Origin: Pseudalkalibacillus hwajinpoensis
GTDB taxonomy: Bacteria; Bacillota; Bacilli; Bacillales; Guptibacillaceae
Assembly: GCF_039851965.1 (NCBI RefSeq)
Contig: NZ_CP156674.1
Location: forward strand, 806,001 to 870,000
Length of the DNA stretch: 64,000 bases
Direction of reading: 5' to 3'
The notes below the pieces were generated by a model that was given only the letters and a program-made list of their open reading frames with translations, was not told the DNA's origin and searched no databases. The translations under genes were made by a program, and so were the position numbers. This document shows, piece by piece, positions 8,994 to 16,404 of the stretch (its first letter is position 1; each line of letters begins with the position of its first letter).

Positions 8994-9266
8994 TTAGTAT
9001 GAAAAAACAAGAGCTATGACACCAAAGGCGATTAGAAAAAGGCCGATCGTTACACATGTAACAGTCACAATCCACCAAGGTATGGCATCCAGCGCCTTTG
9101 CTTCAATAAAGAAAAAAATACTTTCTTCCTTATCAACCGCTTCTGAAGCTTTCGCATGATCGACCGATTCCGATTTTATCGCTTCTAAACGGTGAAACAA
9201 ATATCGTGGACTTGCGACAATTACCACACCAGCCGCCCAGAAAAGTAATGCAATTGTCCACCCCAT
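8994..9266 (-). CDS. Small membrane protein, 90 aa
   Basis: The product has two strong hydrophobic helices (WTIALLFWAAGVVIV near the N-terminus and WIVTVTCVTIGLFLIAFG near the C-terminus) separated by a charged loop of about 45 residues. I do not recognise the family. The ATG at 9266 is chosen because GGGAGG lies just upstream and because it starts exactly at the first membrane helix; a longer frame to 9365 has no ribosome site. Confidence 0.6.
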   Translation of the reverse strand: MGWTIALLFWAAGVVIVASPRYLFHRLEAIKSESVDHAKASEAVDKEESIFFFIEAKALDAIPWWIVTVTCVTIGLFLIAFGVIALVFSY

Positions 9267-9353
9267 TATCCTCCCGCCCTTCCATAAAGCCTGTATGTTC
9301 AGTAGTATGAACGACTTCTTGTAAGAACATACGAAATTAAAAACGCAATGAGA

Positions 9354-9384
9354 AAATAAAAACACCTCCGAAATCGGAGGTGTT
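9354..9384 (-). terminator. Terminator of the moaA-fdhD operon
   Basis: The perfect stem AACACCTCCG/CGGAGGTGTT is followed on the minus strand by T-rich sequence, directly after the fdhD stop codon. Confidence 0.85.
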
Positions 9385-9390
9385 AATGCC

Positions 9391-10188
9391 TTAAAGAATA
9401 ATTCGTTCTGACTTCGTATAAATATTAAAACTTCCTCTTCGAATAAATCCTACCGTTGTAATCTCAAGATCTTCTGCTAATTGAAGGGCAAGATCGGTCG
9501 GAGCAGACTTCGACAGAAGAATACCAATCCCCATTTTCGAAAGCTTCAGCACTACCTCTGAGGAAATTCGTCCACTAAAAGCAACGCTCAAAACCGAAGG
9601 GTGAATGTGATTCTTTAACGCATATCCGTATAATTTATCGAGAGCGTTATGCCTTCCAATATCTGTTCTAGAAGCGATCATTTCGCCATTTCTAAAAATA
9701 GCCGCATTATGAACGCCTCCTGTCGATTTGAATGTGGTCGATTGCTCCTGTAGCGCCATCATATTAGATAAACATTCGGCAGCGGTTAGCGTTGGTGCAT
9801 TCATAATTGTCCTCGCCGTTCGTGAATCACTTTCTAAATAAAAGTGCCTGCTTTTTCCACAGCACGAGCTAATAACACGCCGTGTATACGTTTCAGAGGT
9901 CAGTGACATGTTGATTGATGCTTTGACATTCACTATTCCCTGATTCTTATTGAAAAGCATTTCCTCTATATCACGATAAGAACGGATGACGCCTTCTGAA
10001 GCAAGAAAACCGATTACCATATCTTCTAAGTGATCCGGGGTACATACAACCGTCGCAAACTCTATTTGGTTAATGCGAATCGTCAGCGGTTTTTCAAGCG
10101 CAATGACATCTTCTTTCTCACTAAACTGGCCTTCCTGATAGCTAATCACCGTTCGTTCTGTAGTATGACGTTTCAATTCTTTCTCCAT
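9391..10188 (-). CDS. fdhD: Formate dehydrogenase accessory sulfurtransferase FdhD
   Basis: FdhD transfers sulfur from a cysteine desulfurase to the molybdenum cofactor of formate dehydrogenase. The 265-residue protein shows the family pattern: ALEKPLTIRINQ, the mobile-loop cysteine motif SSCCGKSR near residue 108, TGGVHNAA, then RTDIGRHNALDKLYGYAL and AFSGRISSEVV. The gene starts 2 bases after the moaA stop codon, so the two are cotranscribed and probably translationally coupled. The formate dehydrogenase itself is not in the window. Confidence 0.93.
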   Translation of the reverse strand: MEKELKRHTTERTVISYQEGQFSEKEDVIALEKPLTIRINQIEFATVVCTPDHLEDMVIGFLASEGVIRSYRDIEEMLFNKNQGIVNVKASINMSLTSETYTRRVISSCCGKSRHFYLESDSRTARTIMNAPTLTAAECLSNMMALQEQSTTFKSTGGVHNAAIFRNGEMIASRTDIGRHNALDKLYGYALKNHIHPSVLSVAFSGRISSEVVLKLSKMGIGILLSKSAPTDLALQLAEDLEITTVGFIRRGSFNIYTKSERIIL

Positions 10189-10190
10189 CG

Positions 10191-11210
10191 TTAACCACCA
10201 ATGAACGACATTTCAATTTTTTCACGGTTAGCCACAGTCTCTTCAGTACGTTCATCCGAATAGCGGTCATGACGACCATTCCAGAGATCTGTCAGCATCT
10301 TTTGTAGCTCTTGATCCGTTGCACCATTACGCATTGGATTACGCAGGCTTGTTCCACGTGAAGCAAATAGGCATGTATATAAAGCCCCATCTGCGGAAAG
10401 TCTCGCTCTCGTGCAGCTTGAGCAAAACGAATCGCTGACAGATGAAATGACTCCAATTTCTCCACCACCATCACGGAACTGGTAGCGACTGGCTACTTCT
10501 CCATAGTAAGCAGGATCAACGGAGTCAAGTGGGTAAATTTCAGAAATACGGTCAATAATGTCGCGTTTGCTCATTACATGATCAAATTTCCACCCATTCG
10601 AATTCCCAACATCCATGTATTCAATAAACCTGACAATGTGTCCACTATGACGGAAGTACTTAGCCATCGGAATAACTTCATGATCGTTTATTCCATTTTG
10701 AACGACCATATTGATTTTTACATCAAGTCCAGCATCCGAAGCGGCTTGAATTCCGTCTAAGACAGGCTTGATTTTCGTTCCTCTCCCATTCATCTTTCCA
10801 AACGTGTCATCATGAATGGCATCAAGACTTACGTTCACTCTTGTTAATCCAGCATTTTTTAGTTTAACCGCATGCTTTTTTAACAGCGATGCATTCGTTG
10901 TAAGCGCTATATCCTCAAGGCCATCTATTTTTGAAAGCATACCAACAAGAACATCGAGATCTCTTCTAAGTAGTGGTTCGCCGCCTGTTAGGCGAATCTT
11001 CTCCACACCCAAATTGACAAAGAGACGTGCAAGGCGTGTTATTTCCTCAAATTGAAGGAGACTTGTTTTCGGAAGGAACTCGTAATCAGGACCGAACGTT
11101 TCTTCAGGCATGCAATAACGGCAGCGAAAATTACACCGATCTGTCACAGAAATACGTAAGTCCCGGAGCGGTCGGTTAAGTTGATCATATACTAGAGGTT
11201 TAGTAGACAT
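10191..11210 (-). CDS. moaA: GTP 3',8-cyclase MoaA
   Basis: MoaA is the radical-SAM enzyme that starts molybdenum cofactor synthesis from GTP. The 339-residue product has the SAM cluster cysteines C26, C30 and C33 (TDRCNFRCRYC), LTGGEPLLRRDL for SAM binding, and the second cluster motif SFCSSCTRARLSADGALYTC in the C-terminal part. It ends in the conserved Gly-Gly. The ATG at 11210 has AAAGGAG 8 bases upstream and is preferred over a TTG at 11234. It is the first gene of the operon with fdhD. Confidence 0.94.
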   Translation of the reverse strand: MSTKPLVYDQLNRPLRDLRISVTDRCNFRCRYCMPEETFGPDYEFLPKTSLLQFEEITRLARLFVNLGVEKIRLTGGEPLLRRDLDVLVGMLSKIDGLEDIALTTNASLLKKHAVKLKNAGLTRVNVSLDAIHDDTFGKMNGRGTKIKPVLDGIQAASDAGLDVKINMVVQNGINDHEVIPMAKYFRHSGHIVRFIEYMDVGNSNGWKFDHVMSKRDIIDRISEIYPLDSVDPAYYGEVASRYQFRDGGGEIGVISSVSDSFCSSCTRARLSADGALYTCLFASRGTSLRNPMRNGATDQELQKMLTDLWNGRHDRYSDERTEETVANREKIEMSFIGG

Positions 11211-11298
11211 TAGCCCCACTCCTTTCAAAGACAACTAGTAAAGCTAATGTTAACGGTTATGCTCACATTTTTCCAGTATTAAGTTAGCTGCATCCCAT

Positions 11299-11331
11299 TA
11301 AAAAAAGAGCACTGCGTAATACTGCGCTCTC
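11299..11331 (-). terminator. Terminator with T7 tail
   Basis: The minus strand carries GAGCGCAG-TATTA-CGCAGTGCTC followed by T7. It lies about 150 bases after ykuK, the nearest upstream gene. Confidence 0.8.
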
Positions 11332-11478
11332 AATCATTTATTCCGTCATTCCATGCATTTCCTGTGCATTCTGGGTAACCTCTTGAGGGACTATCACTTC
11401 ATCTACGCCATTAAAGTTCTCTGTTCTCTAAAGGCGAAGTAGGTTTCATAAAAAACTAAACTTGTACTTCCATCCAGT

Positions 11479-11961
11479 TTAGCTAATTGATTTTGTATAA
11501 CGATCGGCTACGCTGCTTGCCCCATAAGAGTCCGGCTTGATTCGCGCAATATAACCGACCGAGGTAACCCAGCCCACGACTTCTTGAATAATTTTACGCG
11601 TTTCTCCCTGCTTGCCAACATCAAGATGAATTTCGATCGGCCATTCTTCAAGCAGACTTGAGAATCCCTCATCTTTTAGCGACTCCATTAGCTCAAGACT
11701 CATTTCTGTCTCCTTATAAATACGATGCCTGAGCTCATGGATCGGTTTATGTTTCACTTTTCTATAAAAAATTCTTGCACCTTTTCCAACACGGTGAATA
11801 ATCAACGCTGTAACAAACTGCGTCGTTTTTCGACTTGTTTGCGAATCAGTACCAATAACGATGCGGTACGTTGCCTTAGGATCTTCCTTTGTGTAGGTCT
11901 CAATAAGCCGAGTTACCTGATCGACCGTTACTTTTCCAGCTGTTGGACTAATGAATTCCAT
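11479..11961 (-). CDS. YkuK family RNase H-like protein
   Basis: The 160-residue soluble protein matches the YkuK (DUF458) family, which has a ribonuclease-H-like fold. The pattern is MEFISPTAGKVTVDQV at the start, YRIVIGTDSQTSRKTTQFVTAL with the acidic residue of the fold, EIHLDVGKQGETRKIIQEVVGWV, and DSYGASSVADRYTK at the end. The biochemical role is not established to my knowledge. It is probably monocistronic. Confidence 0.88.
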   Translation of the reverse strand: MEFISPTAGKVTVDQVTRLIETYTKEDPKATYRIVIGTDSQTSRKTTQFVTALIIHRVGKGARIFYRKVKHKPIHELRHRIYKETEMSLELMESLKDEGFSSLLEEWPIEIHLDVGKQGETRKIIQEVVGWVTSVGYIARIKPDSYGASSVADRYTKSIS

Positions 11962-12046
11962 TCCTGTTCCCTTCTTTCATCAGGATAGTGGTTAGTACTA
12001 TACTTATTCAAAAGCTAGAAAATATGTACGATCTAGTAGGAATTAC

Positions 12047-12252
12047 TCAGCTATTATAAACGCTCTTATCTTCAATCTCCCCATCTAACTGGTGCACAAT
12101 CAACTCTGATGGTCGATTGTTATCACAAATCACTCTACCAAATTGATAGGCTTCTTCTTTCTTATCAAATGATTTCGTCGCATGATCTGCCCCTCCTTCT
12201 TTACTTCCCATTTTTCACTTTTACCGCTTTGAACATGATAAATCGTTTTCAT
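12047..12252 (-). pseudogene. DUF2188-family gene with a -1 frameshift
   Basis: The frame begins MKTIYHVQSGKSEKWEVKKEG with a good GGAGGG ribosome site. After the G run at 12190-12193 the homology continues only in another frame: ADHATKSFDKKEEAYQFG, then ICDNNRPSELIVHQLDGEIE. Together they make a complete DUF2188 protein of about 68 residues. One missing G in the homopolymer explains the break; the 206-base span is one short of a multiple of three. It is either a real mutation or a homopolymer sequencing error. Confidence 0.8.
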
Positions 12253-12283
12253 AAAAATCCCTCCTATCTGATCCATTCCTTCC

Positions 12284-12547
12284 TTAAATGAGAGATAAAC
12301 CAGGACCTGCACCTCCAGAGAAATGAAGGACGACAGCAGGATTTTTTTGTATAAATGTGCTTATTGTTTTATAGCCTTCTTTCTCTTTTTGATGAAAGGT
12401 ACGTTCAGTGATTGGCCTTCTAGCTGACCACTCAATTGACTGTGGGTTTTGCCATGAATCGTGTGTAATTAATTCCTGTTTAAAGTAATAGCAATTCCCA
12501 CTTGGATAACGTTCACAAATGTATCGAACAGTATGTTTTGTATGCAT
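12284..12547 (-). CDS. Hypothetical protein, 87 aa
   Basis: I do not recognise the family. The protein is rich in aromatic residues and His (HTKHTVRYICERYPSGNCYY) and ends with AVVLHFSGGAGPGLSLI. No membrane helix or signal peptide is seen. The ATG has a clear AAAGGAG ribosome site. It lies 31 bases upstream of the broken DUF2188 gene and may share its transcript. Confidence 0.5.
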   Translation of the reverse strand: MHTKHTVRYICERYPSGNCYYFKQELITHDSWQNPQSIEWSARRPITERTFHQKEKEGYKTISTFIQKNPAVVLHFSGGAGPGLSLI

Positions 12548-12596
12548 TTATTTATCTCCTTTATCGAAATGATTACAGTATTGCCCTTCTTAAATA

Positions 12597-12630
12597 AAAA
12601 CATCCGCAGCCACTTGCTGCGGATTCATGT
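12597..12630 (-). terminator. Terminator of the DUF4397 gene
   Basis: ATCCGCAGC and GCTGCGGAT form a stem followed by T5 on the minus strand. Confidence 0.85.
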
Positions 12631-12634
12631 TTGT

Positions 12635-13303
12635 TTATTTACCATCTTTGAGTAGAATCACATTTAATGCTGGATCACCTTCAAGGAAACCAATAGCAAA
12701 TGCAGTGTAATTGACGCCACCCTCTACCGGTAAATTAGGTAGATCGAGAACGCTCTCCTCACTACCAGTTGGTCTTACTTCAAGGTTATAAGAACCTGGA
12801 GCAACCTCCTGATAATCTGAACTTTGAGTAAACGCCAAATTTTTAATTAACGCATCCCCATCTTTAACTGCAATATCAACTGGTGGGGCATCAGGTGAAG
12901 CGTGCACTGCCCTGATATTGGCATTATCACCTGATCCTTTTTGATCTTCTAAAGCAAGTAATGAAAGGTTCGCAAGCTTTCCAATCGCTGCCACCGTGTA
13001 ATCTTTACCAGCTGCAACAGTTAATTTCTGCTCCAAAACAGGTTTCCCTTTTCCGTTCGCTGAAGATGGAAAAACCTGCACCTTTTTCTCACCAGGTGCT
13101 AAGCCCTCATAGTCCGTTACATCTTTGAAGGAAGCACCTTTAAAAGCAGGTTTACCATCCACATAAATGTCTACAGAAGGCGCATCAGGTGAAGCATGCA
13201 CAACTCTCACGTTAGCAACATTACTTTGTTGTGCTGCGAAAACTTGTGGTGAAGAAGTGACGAAAAGTACAGCAATCATCATTACACTCATGATCCACTT
13301 CAT
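12635..13303 (-). CDS. Secreted protein with two DUF4397 repeats
   Basis: The 222-residue protein has a signal peptide ending at VFAA (near residue 24) and two tandem DUF4397 beta domains. Each begins with the hallmark VRVVHASPDAPSVDIYVDG (near residue 33) or IRAVHASPDAPPVDIAV (near residue 130). Each carries a DY-APG turn and a final TAFAIG/TVAAIG strand. The family is extracellular and its function is unknown. It has its own terminator and no evident operon partner. Confidence 0.87.
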   Translation of the reverse strand: MKWIMSVMMIAVLFVTSSPQVFAAQQSNVANVRVVHASPDAPSVDIYVDGKPAFKGASFKDVTDYEGLAPGEKKVQVFPSSANGKGKPVLEQKLTVAAGKDYTVAAIGKLANLSLLALEDQKGSGDNANIRAVHASPDAPPVDIAVKDGDALIKNLAFTQSSDYQEVAPGSYNLEVRPTGSEESVLDLPNLPVEGGVNYTAFAIGFLEGDPALNVILLKDGK

Positions 13304-13567
13304 TTAATCACTACCTTTCTATTTCAATTTTGACTCCCCTATTTTTCACAAAGTTTCATTTCTTATTCACCAGTGCATCTGTTATTAAAAAAGGCATTGT
13401 TCTTCATTATTAAAATGATGCAATTAACTCTTGTTGAACGTTTTCGGTTTGCCATTTCCATGATCTAGTTCCTCCCACTTCTCCTATCCTCCTTACTGTT
13501 TTCATTACAAGAATTATTGTGCTCTATAAAGCCAGTAAGAATATAGATATTAAAATGGAAAATTACG

Positions 13568-13600
13568 CATAAAAAAACAGACCCTGGCGAGGTCTGTTTA
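13568..13600 (-). terminator. Terminator of the DUF1871 gene
   Basis: ACAGACCT and GGGTCTGT form a stem followed by T7 on the minus strand. Confidence 0.8.
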
Positions 13601-13602
13601 GA

Positions 13603-13866
13603 TTAAAGTTCGCATGAAGCATTGTTTTTCATTATAAGAAGCTTCTCAGCCATTTCCTTGCACATTGGTAACGGAATCGTTTCTAAAAAGGAAAAATAAT
13701 ATATTTCTTGGATGCCCTTTGAGAGATGTGTGAGGTCATCAGTTTGATGAACGAGCTGCACAACATCAGCAGCTTCCGTATCGTAATCATCTTCTCCTAT
13801 AGATAAAGGATCCCATGCTTTTATCGTTGTTACGAGTTGTATATTCAATTTACTCACTTCATTCAT
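13603..13866 (-). CDS. DUF1871 family protein, 87 aa
   Basis: The protein matches DUF1871, a small Bacillales family of unknown function. The typical core is AWDPLSIGEDDYDTEAADVV with an acidic patch, then LSKGIQEIYYFSFLETIPL and a C-terminal KLLIMKN. It is divergently oriented from the gerP cluster. The ribosome site is GGTAGGTGTG upstream of the ATG at 13866. Confidence 0.8.
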   Translation of the reverse strand: MNEVSKLNIQLVTTIKAWDPLSIGEDDYDTEAADVVQLVHQTDDLTHLSKGIQEIYYFSFLETIPLPMCKEMAEKLLIMKNNASCEL

Positions 13867-13914
13867 TTTTCACACCTACCTTACAACGATATTTTACCAT
13901 ACCTTTAAGACCCG

Positions 13915-13942
13915 AACATCCGCTATTGTTCCGCATACAGTA
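13915..13942 (+). promoter_or_regulatory. Sigma-K-like promoter of the gerP cluster
   Basis: AC at 13916-13917, a 16-base spacer and CATACAGTA at 13934-13942 match the sigma-K pattern AC-N16-CATAnnnTA exactly. The gerP operon of B. subtilis is transcribed in the mother cell by sigma-K, so the site is where it should be, about 34 bases before the first gene. This is a pattern match, not a mapped start. Confidence 0.6.
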
Positions 13943-13975
13943 ATATTAGAAATACCTTAAAAAGGATGTGAAGAT

Positions 13976-14197
13976 ATGCCGGCGCTCGTAGGAGCAATCA
14001 AGGTGAACACAGTAGGTAGTAGTGGTGTATTTCACGTCGGTGATGTGTTTATTGTTTCGCCGCTTAGTAACATCCGGACATTCGCTGGTGCTGCTTCTTT
14101 TAATACCGGTAATGGTCTAAACGTGAGTAGCTCATACAGTGTAACTAGCGTAAATGATAGTGACGTCGCAGACCAAAATGTCATTGCGAACGTCTAA
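13976..14197 (+). CDS. GerPA/GerPF-family spore germination protein
   Basis: The 73-residue protein is a member of the GerPA/GerPF family, small proteins of the inner coat needed for nutrient germinants to reach the spore receptors. The pattern is MPALVGAIKVNTVGSSGVFHVGD, then SPLSNIRTFAGAASFNTGN and a C-terminal DVADQNVIANV. It is the first gene of the cluster; position suggests GerPA, but a second A/F-type gene lies later next to gerPB, so I leave the symbol open. The ribosome site is AAAAAGGATGTGA. Confidence 0.88.
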   Translation: MPALVGAIKVNTVGSSGVFHVGDVFIVSPLSNIRTFAGAASFNTGNGLNVSSSYSVTSVNDSDVADQNVIANV

Positions 14198-14207
14198 CCG
14201 GGCAAAC

Positions 14208-14257
14208 ACCTATTTTATCCTCCCGCATACACTAAAGCATACATTTTGATACGGGAG
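14208..14257 (+). promoter_or_regulatory. Second sigma-K-like promoter and hairpin over the gerPC ribosome site
   Basis: AC at 14208-14209, a 16-base spacer and CATACACTA at 14226-14234 repeat the architecture of the promoter upstream of the cluster. The segment also contains CTCCCG (14220-14225) and CGGGAG (14252-14257), a 6-base inverted repeat whose right arm is the gerPC ribosome binding site. A transcript from the first promoter could fold this hairpin; one starting near 14241 could not. Both statements are inference from the sequence. Confidence 0.4.
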
Positions 14258-14267
14258 TTGATTGTCA

Positions 14268-14876
14268 ATGTATCCACAAGATAACATATACGCCATTCTT
14301 CAGCAGATGCAACAGAGCATTGAACAACAAAACCATCGGATCAAAATGCTTGAAAATATGGTTGATGAGTTAAAAACGACTAATGATGAACTCTCTAAAA
14401 CACCTAAAACGAATATCGAAAAAATTGAATACAAGTTCGACCAACTTAAGATAGAACGCCTTGATGGTACCCTGAATATTGGTCTTACACCAAACGGCGG
14501 CGCAGAGATGCTTGACGATTTTACTGTTAATGGAAACAATGGGCTGAACACAAACCACGTCCCACCTGAAGCCATTCAGTCGATTCAACAGAATATTCAT
14601 TCCTATATGAAAAATGATGCTATTAAGCAGCTGGGAGAACTCGAGAAAACATATAATTATCCCCTTGATGATCCCTATCGACACTTTATTTTAAATGACA
14701 TTCAAAAACAGTTAGACCAGAGGATTAATTACTACGTTAGTCAGCAAAATTCCCGAACACCTGATGTACCGCTCGAGGAGCTTTCAAGGGAAGTTGTCAC
14801 TAAACTTAGACGCGATATTGTGAATGGTATGGAAGCATTTCTAAAGAATTTACCAAAAAGGACTGATCCATCATGA
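14268..14876 (+). CDS. gerPC: Spore germination protein GerPC
   Basis: GerPC is the largest protein of the GerP set and is needed for germinant passage through the coat. This 202-residue version starts MYPQDNIYAILQQMQQSIEQQ and runs into a heptad-rich coiled coil (HRIKMLENMVDELKT). A conserved middle region, YKFDQLKIERLDGTLNIGL, is followed by a helical C-terminal part. The ATG at 14268 is preferred; a TTG at 14262 is too close to GGGAG. Its stop codon overlaps the gerPD start as ATGA. Confidence 0.88.
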   Translation: MYPQDNIYAILQQMQQSIEQQNHRIKMLENMVDELKTTNDELSKTPKTNIEKIEYKFDQLKIERLDGTLNIGLTPNGGAEMLDDFTVNGNNGLNTNHVPPEAIQSIQQNIHSYMKNDAIKQLGELEKTYNYPLDDPYRHFILNDIQKQLDQRINYYVSQQNSRTPDVPLEELSREVVTKLRRDIVNGMEAFLKNLPKRTDPS

Positions 14877-15052
14877 ATTATACAGTAATTAACAGGGGTT
14901 TATCAGTAGGCAATATTACCATAACGGCTGTTGCAAGTTCTTCGGTTCTTCTTGTCGGAGATACGGAAACAATTACATGCTCTTCTATTTTCGATACCCC
15001 ACCTGAATCCCTCATCATTACCCCAACCTTTGTACCACTCACTACTTCATAG
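14873..15052 (+). CDS. gerPD: Spore germination protein GerPD
   Basis: This 59-residue protein matches GerPD in size, place and sequence: MNYTVINRGLSVGNITITAV, then SSSVLLVGDTETI and a Pro-rich end. The start overlaps the gerPC stop (ATGA at 14873-14876), which indicates translational coupling. It is a short gene that length filters would miss. Confidence 0.87.
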   Translation: MNYTVINRGLSVGNITITAVASSSVLLVGDTETITCSSIFDTPPESLIITPTFVPLTTS

Positions 15053-15063
15053 GGGTGGTGTAG

Positions 15064-15453
15064 GTGTATAGCAGAAGTTCTCTAGTCAATTGGATTGACA
15101 TCCATTCAGTAGATGGAAGTAGTATGATTCAAATTGGCGATAGTAATCAAGTGACTCCTGAAACTAACGTGTTTGCAGTCCAAAGAGAAAGACCTATTTT
15201 TGAGGGAAATGAATTCGAAGATCTATCTAAATTCCCCATTTATTCTCAGCAGATTCCAATCCCGCTCATTACTGAAGCTATTGAGCACATCACCATACAC
15301 GAAAATCCGATCATTAAAGTGAATAGCATCCAGATTATTGGGGTTGCTGCTTCATCCGTTCTTCATGTTGGTTCAACTAAAACAGTTCGGACAGAAGCTA
15401 GAATTAAGAACATTCGACAATTCTTCACTGACCCATATGACAGGAATGAATAA
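15064..15453 (+). CDS. gerPE: Spore germination protein GerPE
   Basis: The 129-residue protein matches GerPE. It contains the duplicated beta pattern of the GerP family (SMIQIGDSNQVTPETNVFAVQRE and SSVLHVGSTKTVRTEARIKNIRQ) around a proline-rich centre. The start is a GTG at 15064 with GGGGTGG upstream, 11 bases after the gerPD stop codon. Confidence 0.86.
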   Translation: MYSRSSLVNWIDIHSVDGSSMIQIGDSNQVTPETNVFAVQRERPIFEGNEFEDLSKFPIYSQQIPIPLITEAIEHITIHENPIIKVNSIQIIGVAASSVLHVGSTKTVRTEARIKNIRQFFTDPYDRNE

Positions 15454-15519
15454 CGAGAACGTATTCATTTACTGACACATAGAATACGATATAAAGCTCA
15501 GTGCAAAGGATGTTTAATC

Positions 15520-15735
15520 ATGCCCTCAATAGTAGGACCAGTAAAGATTAACAGTGCGGACGGAGTTGTCAATTTCGGGGACAGTTTTAATACAACACCG
15601 AAATCCACATCTAAAACATACGCAGGTTCAGGTGCGTTTAATACAGGAGACTTCCATATCGTGAATAACGGATTTAGTGTAACGAACTCTCTTGATCCAG
15701 ACGTCGCAGATGAAAATATTACAGCAAACAACTAG
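15520..15735 (+). CDS. GerPA/GerPF-family spore germination protein (second copy)
   Basis: The 71-residue protein is a second member of the GerPA/GerPF family: MPSIVGPVKINSADGVVNFGD, then KTYAGSGAFNTGDF and DVADENITANN. By place after gerPE it would be gerPF, yet it is directly followed by gerPB, the usual partner of gerPA. A search against curated GerPA and GerPF sets would settle the name. The ribosome site is AAAGGATG. Confidence 0.87.
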   Translation: MPSIVGPVKINSADGVVNFGDSFNTTPKSTSKTYAGSGAFNTGDFHIVNNGFSVTNSLDPDVADENITANN

Positions 15736-15749
15736 GGAGCTGAGGATTC

Positions 15750-15962
15750 GTGAATTTCTTTGTGAATCAAAACATCGTTATTCATCAGCTAAGAGTCGAA
15801 GGAATTTCGAATTCTTCCGTTCTTCAAATTGGCAGTGCTGGTATTATCAAGCCACTCTCCAATCTCTATAATACAGGTACCTACACTGAGCCTGCTCCTG
15901 AACTAGGACCTCCAGACACTGGAGAAATCACACCATTTGTCCCTCTTGCACCACCAACATGA
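15750..15962 (+). CDS. gerPB: Spore germination protein GerPB
   Basis: The 70-residue protein matches GerPB closely: MNFFVNQNIVIHQLRVEGIS, then NSSVLQIGSAGIIKPLSNLY, NTGTYTEPAPEL and a proline-rich end. It starts with GTG at 15750, with GGGAG and GAGGA upstream, and lies 14 bases after the A/F-type gene. In B. subtilis gerPB is second in the operon; here it is last. Confidence 0.9.
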   Translation: MNFFVNQNIVIHQLRVEGISNSSVLQIGSAGIIKPLSNLYNTGTYTEPAPELGPPDTGEITPFVPLAPPT

Positions 15963-15975
15963 TCTCAGCATAGTA

Positions 15976-16005
15976 GAAATCAGCCGCCTGCTGGCGGCTG
16001 ATTTC
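15976..16005. terminator. Strong hairpin at the end of the gerP cluster
   Basis: GAAATCAGCCGCC and GGCGGCTGATTTC form a perfect 13-base stem with a TGCT loop. There is no clear T tract on either side, so termination is likely but weak by the usual rules. The stem also covers the stop codon of the alcohol dehydrogenase remnant on the other strand. Confidence 0.6.
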
Positions 16006-16306
16006 ACTCGAAGGTTAGGACAATCCTTCCATTGATTTTACCTTTCTCTAGACTAGTAAATACCTCATTGATATCTTCTATGTGCAACACCTTCCCCGAT
16101 CTCTTCAATGATCCCAACACCTTCGTGACCTGGAATTAAAGAAAGCTTCGGTTTACAGGCCAATCTCCATGCGCCGCATGTAAGTCAGTATGACAAACGC
16201 CGCATGCCTTAACCCGAACAAGTATTTCTCCATGTCCGATAACAGGCTTGTCTACTTCTTTTACTGACAATGGTTCTTTAAAAGCGTGAACTACAGCTGC
16301 TTTCAT
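16004..16306 (-). pseudogene. Zinc alcohol dehydrogenase remnant with internal deletion
   Basis: The first part reads MKAAVVHAFKEPLSVKEVDK and ACGVCHTDLHAAHGDWPV, the N-terminus of an AdhA/AdhT-type zinc alcohol dehydrogenase with the catalytic Cys and His. One frame slip then gives PKLSLIPGHEGVGIIEEIG. Near 16081-16088 the sequence jumps to the extreme C-terminus (EDINEVFTSLEKGKINGRIV) and stops at 16004. About 230 of the usual ~340 residues are missing, including the NAD-binding fold. The original GGAGG ribosome site is intact. Confidence 0.88.
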
Positions 16307-16404
16307 ATAAAAAACCTCCATTAGATGAATGAATTTTCAATTCCTTCTTCATCATAATAGAGGTTTCCTCAATTGACTGTTTGATATGTCACAACCACAA
16401 TCAT

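Noticed and set aside
11338..11434. Minus-strand frame ending EVTQNAQEMHGMTE just before a terminator
   Set aside because: It looks protein-like but has no start codon with a ribosome site; it may be the end of a lost gene. I could not place it in a family.
13410..13505. Two overlapping 31-32 codon frames on the minus strand, one with a good GGGAGG site
   Set aside because: Neither resembles a known family and both are short; there is no terminator of their own. Conservation would be needed to accept them.
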